Part shown: one piece after another, positions 16,397 to 24,953 of the stretch
Numbering within the stretch: position 1 is the stretch's first letter
Layout of the letters: each line of letters starts with the position of its first letter
Assembly: GCF_029338295.1 (NCBI RefSeq)
Contig: NZ_CP119791.1
Span: forward strand, 1,674,001-1,738,000
DNA length: 64,000 bases
Reading direction: 5' to 3'
DNA from: Haladaptatus sp. QDMS2
GTDB taxonomy: Archaea > Halobacteriota > Halobacteria > Halobacteriales > Halococcaceae
The notes under the pieces: generated by a model
The model's database searches: none
Told to the model about the DNA's origin: nothing
What the model saw: the letters and a program-made list of their open reading frames with translations, nothing else
Translations under genes and position numbers: made by a program

Positions 16397-17173
16397 ATGG
16401 AGTGGTCTGTCGGCATCGTCGTTCCTGCGTTCCAGCCAAACGTCTCACAGCTCCAGGCGTTCGTCCGGGCGCTCGACGAGACCCTCTCGCCCGCCGTGAT
16501 TCGCATCGAACTCGACGACCCGCGCCCGGGGGTCGTCGACGCTCTCTCCTCGCTCCCCGCAACCGTCAACGCCGTGGACGCTCGTCGCGGCAAAGGCGCG
16601 GCCATCGCCGCCGGCTTCGAAGCCCTCGACACCGACGTCTACGCCTTCGCCGACGCTGACGGCGCGACGCCCGCCAAATCGATTGCGGACGTAGTCAAAC
16701 CCGTCCTCGACGGCCGAGCCGACCTGAGCGTCGGGTCGCGCAGACACCCCGACGCCGTCGTCAAGAGTCACCAGACGCTCGCCCGCCGCCGCCTCGGCGA
16801 CGCATTTGCATGGATGGCCCGTCGCCTGCTCACCGTCGACCTCTACGACTACCAGTGTGGCGCAAAGGCGATGACCGCAGACGCCTGGGCCGCCGTCCGC
16901 GAACACCTCTACGAACCCGGCTTCGCGTGGGACGTCGAACTCATCGCCATGGCCGGCGCACTCGGCCAGCGCGTCACCGAAGTCCCCGTCGAGTGGCACG
17001 ACCAGCCCGACTCGACCGTCGACCCCGTCGGCACGACGAAAGCCCTCGCCAAGGGCCTGTTCGTCTCGCGCCACCGCGCGAAACTCGTCAGTCAGGACCG
17101 GTTCCACCAGGCCATCGCCAACCGCCGCGACCAGCCGACGGCGCTGGTCGATCTCGGGACGAAAGACGACTAA
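16397..17173 (+). CDS. GT2 family glycosyltransferase (dolichyl-phosphate sugar synthase-like)
   Basis: The protein has 258 residues from the ATG at 16397, chosen because the GT-A fold begins immediately (WSVGIVVPAFQPNVSQLQAF). The nucleotide-sugar binding region follows with ARRGKGAAIAAGFEALD, and the metal-binding DxD equivalent is ADADGATPAKS near residue 92. A later conserved piece is YDYQCGAKAMTADAW, and FAWDVELIAMAG holds the probable catalytic acidic residue. There are no membrane segments. Relatives charge dolichyl phosphate with hexose or modify lipid-linked glycans. Divergence from a DUF2298 gene, and GtrA nearby, fits a polyprenyl-linked sugar pathway. The specific sugar is unknown. 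Confidence 0.88.
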   Translation: MEWSVGIVVPAFQPNVSQLQAFVRALDETLSPAVIRIELDDPRPGVVDALSSLPATVNAVDARRGKGAAIAAGFEALDTDVYAFADADGATPAKSIADVVKPVLDGRADLSVGSRRHPDAVVKSHQTLARRRLGDAFAWMARRLLTVDLYDYQCGAKAMTADAWAAVREHLYEPGFAWDVELIAMAGALGQRVTEVPVEWHDQPDSTVDPVGTTKALAKGLFVSRHRAKLVSQDRFHQAIANRRDQPTALVDLGTKDD

Positions 17174-17260
17174 AGTGCCCGCAGTCGGAGGTAGGCCGGG
17201 TGTGTGACAGGTATCGCCTCCACGGCAGGCAAAATGTCGCACACGGCGGCAGAATCACAA

Positions 17261-17270
17261 CCCTTAATGG
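17261..17270 (+). promoter_or_regulatory. Promoter of the initiator tRNA gene
   Basis: CCCTTAATGG contains a TATA-like core centred about 27 bases before the mature tRNA 5' end at 17293, the usual distance in archaea. No other gene lies downstream that it could serve. Confidence 0.55.
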
Positions 17271-17292
17271 GGGTGCTCGAATACACTGTAGT

Positions 17293-17367
17293 AGCGAGAT
17301 GGGATAGCCAGGAGATTCCGCCGGGCTCATAACCCGGAGATCGGTAGTTCAAATCTACCTCTCGCTA
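17293..17367 (+). tRNA. Initiator tRNA-Met (CAU)
   Basis: The sequence folds into a 75-base cloverleaf. The acceptor arms are AGCGAGA (17293-17299) and TCTCGCT (17360-17366) with discriminator A, starting with the A1-U72 pair typical of archaeal initiators. The anticodon CAT is at 17328-17330 in the loop CTCATAA. The anticodon stem CCGGG/CCCGG carries the three consecutive G-C pairs that mark initiator rather than elongator tRNA. The T-arm reads GGTAG TTCAAAT CTACC. CCA is not encoded. There is no intron. Confidence 0.95.
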
Positions 17368-17609
17368 TCATCGTCGGGTTGACATGTTTCTTCTCAACCC
17401 GCTCCCATCCTTGTATTTTTTCGTGTATAGCTTTAGGTAGGTGTCTGTGGTTGCTTTGCTCAAAGACACGCAACTTCCACACTGTTAGATGATACGAGGT
17501 TGGAAAGTGGTTCTTAGGAAGAAGCAGAACTGCATTTCAGGTAGTAATCTTTCAGTAACCGGCATCCAGTACGCTGAGCCTTATAAACGATAACGGGGCC
17601 ACAGAGGGT

Positions 17610-18082
17610 GTGGCGAAGCAATTGACGAAGACGCTTGTCTTTCAGCTCGAATGCAACGGTGACGAGCAACTGCTCCACGAGGCGTATGTTGAAGCCCGAA
17701 ACGTGTACAACGAGACGATTCGCCTCGCGAAAACGGGGCTGAATTGGACCGAGATTTCGTCGAAGGTAGAAGACGAGGCAGCGCTCGTGAAGAACACTAC
17801 TCAGCGCATCGTCGCGAAGGCCTACAATGCCTACGAGCAGTACCTCACGCACGACGACTACAACGAGCCAAGTCACACCAAGTTCGGACCATATCCTCTG
17901 CGAATGAACTTCACTGAAGGGTACACCCTCTCGATCGAAGACGAGAAGATCAGGTTTCGGGTGAGTGCGAAACCGTACAAGCCAGTTACCGGCACTCTTC
18001 GTGGCGCTCCTGAGAGCGTAGCGTTACTCCAGACCGCCATCGAATCGAAGACGTGGCGTGTTGGGACTGCAGAGGCGATGGG
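17610..18082 (+). pseudogene. TnpB (IS200/IS605 OrfB) N-terminal fragment
   Basis: From the GTG at 17610 the frame reads VAKQLTKTLVFQLECNGDEQ, LLHEAYVEARNVYNETIRLA and then RFRVSAKPYKPVTGTLRGAP and TWRVGTAEA. This matches the N-terminal portion of haloarchaeal TnpB proteins, the RNA-guided nuclease ancestors of Cas12. After about 155 residues homology stops abruptly at the junction with a HAD hydrolase fragment on the other strand. The RuvC and zinc-ribbon regions are absent, so this is inactive. The 240 bases before it (17371-17609) are lower in GC than the neighbouring genes and probably belong to the same element, with TTATAAACG at 17581 as a relic promoter. No TnpA is present. Confidence 0.88.
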
Positions 18083-18130
18083 GACGAGCGTGCCGTCTAA
18101 ATCGTAGACGACGGCGTCGTAGTCGGTCAT
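18083..18130 (-). pseudogene. HAD-superfamily hydrolase, first 16 codons only
   Basis: From the ATG at 18130 the minus strand reads MTDYDAVVYDLDGTLV, the classic HAD motif I (DxDGT) with nucleophile Asp10 and acid Asp12. Beyond this the frame runs into the TnpB fragment and nothing HAD-like follows. Motifs II-IV are therefore missing. The start lies about 48 bases after the stop codon of the second DUF2298 gene on the same strand, so a DUF2298-HAD operon was probably broken by insertion of a TnpB element with deletion of both the HAD body and the TnpB C-terminus. Confidence 0.8.
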
Positions 18131-18177
18131 CTTCCGGATGGACTCAGAGTTGGTGCAAAAGCGTTCCCGCCGCCTGC

Positions 18178-20490
18178 TCACGATTTCCCGTATCGCTCGC
18201 GGAGCACCGACTGGTCGACGGCGTAGATGGTGACCGAGCCATGCTGGAAGGCCACGGAGATGCCCTCCTGGGCGGCGAAGTCGCGCACGTCGTAGGCGTC
18301 TCGCTCTGCGGGGCTGACGTAGATGTACTCGATGTCGTAGGTGAGCAGGTGCTGGGCGGCGATGTCCCAGCTCCCGACGTAGATGGTCTTCACGCGGCGT
18401 TCGCGGATTTCGACGGCTTCCTCGCCGTGGTAGCCCTTTTCGTGTTCCCAGCCGACCATCGTGGGGATGCCCGTGAACACGGACGCGGGGTTCGCCCAGG
18501 TGTACGTGGCTCCGGGGTGTGAGACCATGTTCGGTTGCCCCTCGCGCTGGCTCAGCCACTCGAAGGCGGCGGCCTCGTCGGGGTGCCATTGCTCGACGAA
18601 GCGCGTGGCGTCGAGGGTTGGTTCGACAGGTCGGTCTGCGGTGAGTGGCCCGCCAAAGTGCTTTGCGAGCGCGAGGCCGCCGAAGGTCGCAGACGAGAGG
18701 ACGAGCACGGCGAGGGCGACGTTCGCGACGGTTCTCCCGCGACTGCGAGAAACTGTTGGCAACAGTGACCGCTCCAGGGGAGAACCCCCGTCGAGGGCGC
18801 GGGCGAGTGCCACTGCACCGCCGACGCCCCAGAGCACCCACACCTGCATCGACACCTTGTAGACGGTGTTCCAGCGCAGTGCGTTCGGGTCGTGGGGCCA
18901 CACTTTCGCGTAGACGAACTCCACGATGAGTAGGAGGCCGAGGCCGGCGATGAACAGGAGCGTCTCGAAGCCCACGTCGCGGTCGGTTCGGAGCAAGAAC
19001 CACCCTACTGCGAGAAACGAGAGGAGCAGGAGGATAGCTCCGACAGTGAACTGGGTTGCAAGCAACGTTCCGGGACCAATCACGACTGCTCCAACGACCA
19101 CGGTTTCCGCGCGCCAGAGATCGTGCTCGCGGAGGAGTGCGGTGACTCGGGGCGCGAAGTAGCGGGCGAAGATAGCGAAAAAGAGGCCATAGACGAGCAG
19201 CAGGCCGCTGAGGTCGCTCCGCGATGGGAGGACGCCGAGACCCTCGTTCGGGGGGCGGCTCAATACGAGATACGGAGCTGCCCAGAGCGCCGCGAGCAGG
19301 GCGACGCCACCGAGGAGGAGGCCGGCGGTGACGAGTCGGGTGCATTCACCGCGGAGCGACTGGTCGGTGGTCGAATTGGTGGAACCAGTGAGGAGACTGC
19401 GGGGTGTCGTCGGCGCGAAGACGAGCGTCAGGCCGGTGAGGCCGAGCGCGGTCGGTCCCGACCAGGTGTTGATGTACGTGAGCAGGCCGGCCATCGCGGG
19501 GAGTGCGCCGAAGACGAGGAGACGGCGACGGAGCAATGCGTCTGCAGGCGTCCGGGTGTAGGCGTAACAGAGCGCCGCCGTGAACACGAGAAACGGCGTG
19601 CTCATGAGGTGAGCGTGGAGGTCGCCGTTCAGGAACTCCCAGAACGGCGTGACGTGAATGGTGTCTGGAATGATGTACCGGCCAAACCAGTAGCTGAGCG
19701 TCTCTGGATTCGTGGCGACGACGAGTGCCTCCTCGTAGGGCATTCGAATCCCATCGAGGAAGACGTGACCGAAGCGGGCGGCGAGGTCATCGGGAAGGAC
19801 GCCGAGCAGCAGCCGACCGGGCGTGGCGAGCGTCCCGGCGAAGCCGACGAAGAAGGCGCTCAGGGCTCCGGCTTTGCGGGGTGAACTCCCATGGTGTGCG
19901 GCAATCGTGGCCGCGAGGCCGTACGCGCCCGTGACGAGCGTGGCGTAGAAGCCAGCGAGCGCGAGGTTGTACGCAAAGCGGGCTTCGGTCCCCGTGAGCC
20001 ACGCGAGGGCGACCGTGAGCAGGTGGCCGCCGTAGTAGTAGTTCAGGCGCTCGCCGGCAAACCAGAAGTCCTCGGGCGGAAGGACGGTCGCACGCAGGAG
20101 CGTCTGGAGGAGGCCGTAATCGAGGAACTTCTCCCCGCCCGGGGCGTGGACTGCGGGGTCTACGGCGCGGACGGCGACGAGGAAGGCGAACGCGAGCGAG
20201 AAGACGACCATCGTCTCTGCGTAGTGGGAAAGCGAGAGCGAGACGCCGCGTCTGAGTGCGAGTGCAGTGCCCAACAGGAGTACCCAGAGGGCGATGAGAA
20301 CGGTCCAGAAGGTGAAAAACACGTGGCCGAGGAGGAAGGTCACGACTGTCAGTACGGCCAGTGAGAGGGGCAGGGCGAAGGTAGCGCCGCGGTCACGAAA
20401 CCCGGGGAAGGCGAGGGCTGCGAGGGGAGCACCTGCGAGGGTGAGGGCCGCGAACGCCACCAGCCACCAGAGGGCGAGGGCGAACTCCAT
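18178..20490 (-). CDS. DUF2298 (Chlor_Arch_YYY) polytopic membrane protein, second copy
   Basis: The protein has 770 residues and the same architecture as the copy at 14055-16286. The YYY motif is LNYYYGGHLLTVAL, preceded by GEKFLDYGLLQTLLRATVLPP. The extramembrane loop reads NGDLHAHLMSTPFL, and the later membrane motif is RWNTVYKVSMQVWVLWG. The C-terminal soluble part includes FEWLSQREGQPNMVSHP and IEYIYVSPAERDAYDVRD. Sequence similarity to copy one is spread over the full length, so the pair arose by duplication, but they have diverged well beyond near-identity. It is divergent from gtrA and was once followed by a HAD hydrolase gene. A role in handling lipid-linked sugars is inferred from context. 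Confidence 0.9.
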   Translation of the reverse strand: MEFALALWWLVAFAALTLAGAPLAALAFPGFRDRGATFALPLSLAVLTVVTFLLGHVFFTFWTVLIALWVLLLGTALALRRGVSLSLSHYAETMVVFSLAFAFLVAVRAVDPAVHAPGGEKFLDYGLLQTLLRATVLPPEDFWFAGERLNYYYGGHLLTVALAWLTGTEARFAYNLALAGFYATLVTGAYGLAATIAAHHGSSPRKAGALSAFFVGFAGTLATPGRLLLGVLPDDLAARFGHVFLDGIRMPYEEALVVATNPETLSYWFGRYIIPDTIHVTPFWEFLNGDLHAHLMSTPFLVFTAALCYAYTRTPADALLRRRLLVFGALPAMAGLLTYINTWSGPTALGLTGLTLVFAPTTPRSLLTGSTNSTTDQSLRGECTRLVTAGLLLGGVALLAALWAAPYLVLSRPPNEGLGVLPSRSDLSGLLLVYGLFFAIFARYFAPRVTALLREHDLWRAETVVVGAVVIGPGTLLATQFTVGAILLLLSFLAVGWFLLRTDRDVGFETLLFIAGLGLLLIVEFVYAKVWPHDPNALRWNTVYKVSMQVWVLWGVGGAVALARALDGGSPLERSLLPTVSRSRGRTVANVALAVLVLSSATFGGLALAKHFGGPLTADRPVEPTLDATRFVEQWHPDEAAAFEWLSQREGQPNMVSHPGATYTWANPASVFTGIPTMVGWEHEKGYHGEEAVEIRERRVKTIYVGSWDIAAQHLLTYDIEYIYVSPAERDAYDVRDFAAQEGISVAFQHGSVTIYAVDQSVLRERYGKS

Positions 20491-20554
20491 GTGGATGGTT
20501 TCAATCCTCCTACATCACGGTCGAGATAAGTGTCTTCTGGTCGGCAAGACAGCA

Positions 20555-20562
20555 GATATTTA
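20555..20562 (+). promoter_or_regulatory. TATA-like element ahead of the gtrA transcript
   Basis: GATATTTA lies about 27-34 bases before the ATG of a short reading frame at 20589 and about 80 bases before gtrA. The spacing predicts an mRNA beginning at or near 20586-20589, so gtrA would have a leader containing the mini-frame. Confidence 0.55.
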
Positions 20563-20588
20563 CCCCCGCTCGCGGTGAGTCTCAGTCA

Positions 20589-20645
20589 ATGAAGAGGTCT
20601 CTCTGTGGGGCGGTGGGGATAGCGACGGTGGAGGGGACGCAGTGA
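20589..20645 (+). CDS. Possible 18-codon leader peptide overlapping gtrA
   Basis: ATG at 20589 opens the peptide MKRSLCGAVGIATVEGTQ, ending with TGA at 20643-20645. The stop overlaps the gtrA start as GTGA, the arrangement seen in translationally coupled genes. The TATA-like element at 20555 would put the transcript start right at this ATG, making it a leaderless frame. A purine-rich GGAGG just before the gtrA GTG could allow independent or re-initiation. The peptide is too short to show homology, so it may be chance. Confidence 0.3.
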   Translation: MKRSLCGAVGIATVEGTQ

Positions 20646-21094
20646 GTCAGCCAGACGAGCGCGGGACGCTCTGGAACCTCGTCCAGTCGCTGCTTTCAGG
20701 AGTGCGTTTCGGGCAGTTTCTCTCCGTCGGCATCGTCGGCCTCCTGTTCGACAACGCCGCGCTGTTCGTCCTCCACGGCCTGCTCGAAATCCCCCTCTGG
20801 ATAGCGAAGGTGGGCAGCGCAGAGACGGCCATCGTCGTGATGTTCCTCGTAAACGAGAACTGGACGTTCTCGCGGTGGGGTGAGTCGAGTCCCGGCGAGT
20901 TAGTAAAACGCTTCCTGAAATCCAACCTCGTGCGCGTCGGCGGCGTCGCCATCGCGTGGGCCGTCCTGCTGGTGTTAAACGGTGAGTTCGGCGTCTGGTA
21001 CCCCATCGCCAACAACGTCGGCATCGGTGTCGCGTTCCTCTTTAACTACGCCTCAGAGAGCCTCGTGACCTGGCGCGTCCACGAAAACGAGTGA
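20642..21094 (+). CDS. GtrA family membrane protein
   Basis: The protein has 150 residues from the GTG at 20642, supported by GGAGG about seven bases upstream. Four membrane helices are visible: FLSVGIVGLLFDNAALFVLH, IAKVGSAETAIVVMFLVN, VGGVAIAWAVLLVL and IANNVGIGVAFLFNY. The N-terminal helix pair with FGQFLSVGIVGLL and the conserved NENWTFS and NYASESLVTWRV motifs are those of the GtrA/DPMS domain. Family members are thought to help move or present polyprenyl-phosphate sugars across the membrane, often with a GT2 partner such as the gene at 16397. Which sugar it handles is unknown. Confidence 0.88.
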   Translation: MSQPDERGTLWNLVQSLLSGVRFGQFLSVGIVGLLFDNAALFVLHGLLEIPLWIAKVGSAETAIVVMFLVNENWTFSRWGESSPGELVKRFLKSNLVRVGGVAIAWAVLLVLNGEFGVWYPIANNVGIGVAFLFNYASESLVTWRVHENE

Positions 21095-21152
21095 CTGATT
21101 GACTACTACGAAAACAGAAAACTAATCGTCTGAATCGACTGAAGTCGCCTGA

Positions 21153-21836
21153 TTATTGCTCGATGCTCAATTCGTCGAGCAGCGTCTCTGCGGCTGCGGC
21201 CGAGGAGCCCGGCCCACGCGCCGTGACGAGGTCGCCGTCGACAGTCACGCTGGTGTCCGAATCGAGTTCTGCATCCCAGTTGCCGCCCGCGGCGACGACC
21301 TCGTCTTCGACCCAGTAGGGCAGTTTCGTCCCGTCGGGGAGCACATCATCGTCGTCGACGATGTCTTGTTCCCACGCGTTCGGGAAGCCGGTGACGTCGC
21401 GCCCCTCCACGAGGAAGCCGTCGTCGCTGTCGCGGGTAAACGCGAGGATGCCTACCGCGTGGCAGATGACGAGCGCCGTGCCCGACCCCTCGACGGCGTC
21501 GCGCAGGAGCGTGCGTGCGTGGACATCTTGGTTGATGTCCCACACCGTGCCGTGGCCGCCGGGGAAGACGACGGCCTCGTAGTCGCTCGCGTCGGCTTGG
21601 GCGACCGGAATCGGATTGTTGAGTCGCTCGTCGTTCTCGTGGATGTCCATGATGTGTTCAGCCTGCTCCTCGCCGATGTCATCAGGGTCTACCGACCGCT
21701 CGTCGATGACGGGCGGTGACCCGGACGGTGTAGCCACCGTCACGTCGACGCCCGCGTCGCTGAGTTGGGTGAGCGGTTCGATGCATTCTTCGCCCCAATA
21801 CCCGGATTCGCTGACGACAAACAGTGCTGATGGCAT
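21153..21836 (-). CDS. DJ-1/PfpI (type 1 glutamine amidotransferase-like) family protein
   Basis: The protein has 227 residues from the ATG at 21836, where the fold begins directly with PSALFVVSESGYWGEECIEPL. The flavodoxin-like core has the nucleophile elbow ALVICHAVGILAF with Cys125 next to His126. The acidic residue that tunes the cysteine should be in GYWGEEC (residues 15-17). FPGGHGTVWDI near 91-101 forms the opposite wall. This matches Hsp31-like members, which are reported as chaperones, glyoxalases or deglycases. Which of these applies cannot be decided. No signal peptide is present. The gene is alone between hpt and gtrA. Confidence 0.88.
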   Translation of the reverse strand: MPSALFVVSESGYWGEECIEPLTQLSDAGVDVTVATPSGSPPVIDERSVDPDDIGEEQAEHIMDIHENDERLNNPIPVAQADASDYEAVVFPGGHGTVWDINQDVHARTLLRDAVEGSGTALVICHAVGILAFTRDSDDGFLVEGRDVTGFPNAWEQDIVDDDDVLPDGTKLPYWVEDEVVAAGGNWDAELDSDTSVTVDGDLVTARGPGSSAAAAETLLDELSIEQ

Positions 21837-21908
21837 TGTAGCCCAGGATATTGGCCCGTGGCGCATAAGCGCCACGCCCGGAGAGAAACTGACCGCCTAA
21901 TCTGACGG

Positions 21909-22478
21909 TTAGTTGTCGCCGTGTTCGTCCACGATGACGACTTTACCGTCCCGGACGTCCACGTTGATGAGCGTCTTGACGTTGTAGCCCGTCCCCTCGA
22001 TTTTGTTCTCGCCGCCGACCTTCTTGATGACCGCGACGACGTCCACGACATCCGCGCCAATCTCTTCGAGTGCGCCCGTGAGCGCCTTGAGCGTGCCGCC
22101 CGTCGAGAGCACGTCGTCGAGCAGGAGGACCCGGTCACCCTCGTCGACGTCGTTGATGTACATCTCGTTCTCGGAGTAGCCCGTGACCTGCGAGAGCGCC
22201 ATCTCGCCTTCGAGGCCGTACTGGCGCTTGCGGACGACGACGAGCGGGATGTCCGTCATCAGGGAGACGGCAGTGGAGATGTGGATGCCCATCGCCGCGG
22301 GCGTGACGATCTTGTCTACGTCCTCTAAGCTCACCTTGCGGATGATCTTGATGACGATCTCACGGAGCAGACTCGGCTCCAACATCGGAACGCCGTCGCT
22401 GATTGGGTGGACGAAGTACTGATACCCGTTTTTCTCGATGATAGGGGCCTCAAGCAGAGACTGCTTCAACTGGTCCAT
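21909..22478 (-). CDS. hpt: Hypoxanthine/guanine (or adenine) phosphoribosyltransferase-like protein
   Basis: The protein has 189 residues from the ATG at 22478, beginning [19 protein letters not shown], which is characteristic of the archaeal HGPRT-like family. The PRPP-binding motif is [13 protein letters not shown] at residues 117-129, with the two consecutive aspartates at 121-122. The purine-side loop KRQYGLEGE lies about 84-92. The enzyme salvages purine bases to nucleotides in the cytoplasm. Haloarchaeal relatives differ in whether they prefer hypoxanthine, guanine or adenine, so base specificity is left open. It lies 37 bases after the stop of the membrane GT-C-like gene, on the same strand. 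Confidence 0.9.
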   Translation of the reverse strand: MDQLKQSLLEAPIIEKNGYQYFVHPISDGVPMLEPSLLREIVIKIIRKVSLEDVDKIVTPAAMGIHISTAVSLMTDIPLVVVRKRQYGLEGEMALSQVTGYSENEMYINDVDEGDRVLLLDDVLSTGGTLKALTGALEEIGADVVDVVAVIKKVGGENKIEGTGYNVKTLINVDVRDGKVVIVDEHGDN

Positions 22479-22515
22479 GTCGTGGGTAGTACAACCCCCC
22501 GGTAAAAACTGACGA

Positions 22516-24411
22516 TTATCCGGCCAGCAACGGGAGTTTCTCCGCAAGCCACCCGACAAATGGGAGTGCGAAATCCCCGGCGTAGGCGAAGTATTCGATA
22601 CCCGAGAGTAGGAGAAACAGCGTCCCGACACCAGCGGTGAGGCCGAACAGCGCGGCTCCCAGTCGGTCGCCGCGGTCGGTGAAAAGACGCCAGACGGCCC
22701 ACAGCCCGAAGGCGAGTCCGACCCCGATGCCAAGCAGTGCGTGCAGCTGCACCGCCTCGCCGAGCGCGGGCCGCTGGACGAGCAGGAGGAGGACGAGCAA
22801 TTGCCCACCGACGAGTATCGTCGCGGTGTAGGCCCACGCGAGCGTCGCAAACTCGTTCTCGACGCCACGAGGAACCGAGGGGAGGCGCATCACCGCGTAG
22901 AGGAGGAACGGGAAGACGGGGAGGAGATAGCGAACCGTGATGGTTGCATGAAGCGGGAGGTTCGGGAGATACACGGCCGTGAGGCCCAGGCAGTACACGA
23001 AAACGAACACGTCAGTCGCCCCTGCAGGTGAGGACAGCCACGACGCGACGCGATTCTTCGACCGGAGTCGCTGGACACCATACACCGGAAACGCGGTGAG
23101 TGCGCCGAGCAGTGGCGCGGATTCGAGAATCGAGAGGTTGATGGCTTCGTTGCCGTCCATCTCGATACCGCGCACGTAGTAGCCCTGTCGAACGTAGGTC
23201 TGGAACAACCGTTCAGGAGAGTTGAGGGCTGTGTCGATACCCCGGGTGGCCATTTGCGTGAAAAGCGCAACTTTCCCATTGAGTGAGGCGAGCAGCGACT
23301 GGATGAGCACCCACAGACCACTTGGACTATTTCCTCCCGAACTACCGCCTCCACCGTTACCACCGCCACCCCCTCCACCGCCCGCCCCTCCACCCGACGT
23401 TCCAGAGTCGGGAATCGGGCCACCGTCGTACTGAGGCAACAGAAGCGGCGGTTCGAACGGATTGCCTGAGATGAGGAAGTTCGTCGCGAAGAATGGAATC
23501 GACGAGAGGAAGAGCGCGAGTCCAAGGACCGAAAGCGTTCGGATGTCGTTCGTCGGTGCAGTGAGAAGGTCGACGATACCGAGCGCGAGGAGCAACACGA
23601 GCGCTTCGAGCCCCTGAATGGAGGCCGTCAATCCAACGAAGACGTACGCAAGCGCCCGCATTCGGAGATCCCCCTCACGACTCCGGTAGAAGCAATAGAG
23701 CGTCCCGACCGCGAACAACGTCGTGAACACGTGACGTTTGGGAATCGACGCCCAGAACCCGACCGGCGTCGCGAGCACCGCGAACGCACCCGTGACCAGC
23801 CCGACGCGTCGGTCGTACAACTCGGTGAGCAACCGATAGAGCACGACGCCGACGAGTGCCGCGGCGACCATTGCCGTGACCTGGAGTGCAGCCTGGTGCA
23901 TCCACACCGGGTCGAGCGGGCCGGCGAGGGCGACGTTTCCCGCGAACAGGAGGAGTGCGAGACCGCTGCCGACGAGGGTGAACTGCGTGCGCCGTCCGGT
24001 CAATCCACCCGCGAGATAGAATCCTACGAGGGTGAGACCACTCCAACCGGCGACGATGGCAATGCGCGGGTCGGCGACGACGGAGACGGCTTGCAGCACC
24101 CAGAGGACGGGCAACGACATGAAAATCTGGCCGTAGTTGCGGCCGTAGAGTTTGCCGTCAAGGAGCACCATCCCAGGCGTGTCCGGGCCGGGACCGTACG
24201 GGAAGCTCTCGAGCCAGAGGTGCCCCTCGGAGACGGCGACGAAGGCGTTCACCACCGTCCACGTATCACTGATGAAGATACCGATGCGCCAGTAGCCAAT
24301 GAAAAACCAGAGGGCGACGACGAACAGGAGCAGGCCCCAGCGGTCGCGGAAGATGAGCCGTCCGACTCGTTTGCTTTTGTGGACGAGGGATTCGTCCGTC
24401 CGGTCGGTCAT
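22516..24411 (-). CDS. Polytopic membrane protein, GT-C glycosyltransferase-like
   Basis: The protein has 631 residues, starting with a cytoplasmic basic segment ([16 protein letters not shown]) and followed by about a dozen hydrophobic helices. The first extracytoplasmic loop carries acidic residues ([20 protein letters not shown]), which resembles the loop-1 acidic motif of PMT/ArnT-type enzymes that take sugars from lipid carriers. A long loop around residues 325-350 holds a glycine-rich run (GGGAGGGGGGGGNGGGG) with asparagines, probably a flexible surface linker. It overlaps the next gene by four bases. The family is common in haloarchaea and has no tested function I know of. A role in surface glycosylation is inferred from fold and neighbours. 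Confidence 0.75.
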   Translation of the reverse strand: MTDRTDESLVHKSKRVGRLIFRDRWGLLLFVVALWFFIGYWRIGIFISDTWTVVNAFVAVSEGHLWLESFPYGPGPDTPGMVLLDGKLYGRNYGQIFMSLPVLWVLQAVSVVADPRIAIVAGWSGLTLVGFYLAGGLTGRRTQFTLVGSGLALLLFAGNVALAGPLDPVWMHQAALQVTAMVAAALVGVVLYRLLTELYDRRVGLVTGAFAVLATPVGFWASIPKRHVFTTLFAVGTLYCFYRSREGDLRMRALAYVFVGLTASIQGLEALVLLLALGIVDLLTAPTNDIRTLSVLGLALFLSSIPFFATNFLISGNPFEPPLLLPQYDGGPIPDSGTSGGGAGGGGGGGGNGGGGSSGGNSPSGLWVLIQSLLASLNGKVALFTQMATRGIDTALNSPERLFQTYVRQGYYVRGIEMDGNEAINLSILESAPLLGALTAFPVYGVQRLRSKNRVASWLSSPAGATDVFVFVYCLGLTAVYLPNLPLHATITVRYLLPVFPFLLYAVMRLPSVPRGVENEFATLAWAYTATILVGGQLLVLLLLVQRPALGEAVQLHALLGIGVGLAFGLWAVWRLFTDRGDRLGAALFGLTAGVGTLFLLLSGIEYFAYAGDFALPFVGWLAEKLPLLAG

Positions 24412-24911
24412 CTGCGCACCTCGACAGTGACCGGCTGTCGCGCCAGTTCGCGCTCCTCGCCGCCGGCCCGAACCAAGACAATGAGTTCAGCGTCGTACTC
24501 GTCTGCGGTCACCCGTCCCGGTGCGAGCGCCTTCTGCTGAAGCGCGATTGATTTGTTCCCCGTGTCCTCCGGGCTCAAGAACAGCGTCGTCCCGTGGGTG
24601 TACCCGAGGTCGGGAATCCGTACCTTGTAGACGACCATCGGCTGGCCCGTGACCGCATTCACTCGAATCTGTGCATCGGGAACGCGAAGATAGAACGACT
24701 CAGCGCCGTACTGACCGCGAACGAGTGCGACCCCGTCGGTGGGAATCGAGTGCACAGTCACATCCACCGCTCCCGAACCAATCGGCGCTTCGGGCGTCGA
24801 TTCCTCGGGCGCGGGCGTAAGGTCAATCGCCCCGACGAGCGGGCCGGAGAGTACGGTCACGACCAACAACACGAGAACGGTCGCGGACGCGACTACTCGT
24901 TCCGGTTCCAT
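24408..24911 (-). CDS. Exported or membrane-anchored protein of unknown function, partner of the GT-C-like gene
   Basis: The protein has 167 residues and begins with a hydrophobic segment (VVASATVLVLLVVTVLSGPLVGAI, about residues 6-29) that would act as signal or anchor. The rest is a soluble beta-rich domain with PEESTPEAPIGSGAVDVTVH as a low-complexity link and VYKVRIPDLGYTHGTTLFL later. Its stop overlaps the start of the membrane GT-C-like gene by four bases, so the two are surely co-translated and may act together on the outside of the membrane. I do not recognise the domain. Confidence 0.72.
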   Translation of the reverse strand: MEPERVVASATVLVLLVVTVLSGPLVGAIDLTPAPEESTPEAPIGSGAVDVTVHSIPTDGVALVRGQYGAESFYLRVPDAQIRVNAVTGQPMVVYKVRIPDLGYTHGTTLFLSPEDTGNKSIALQQKALAPGRVTADEYDAELIVLVRAGGEERELARQPVTVEVRR

Positions 24912-24953
24912 CGTTCTCGAAAACTAACGGATAGCCCATAAATACCACCGCTC

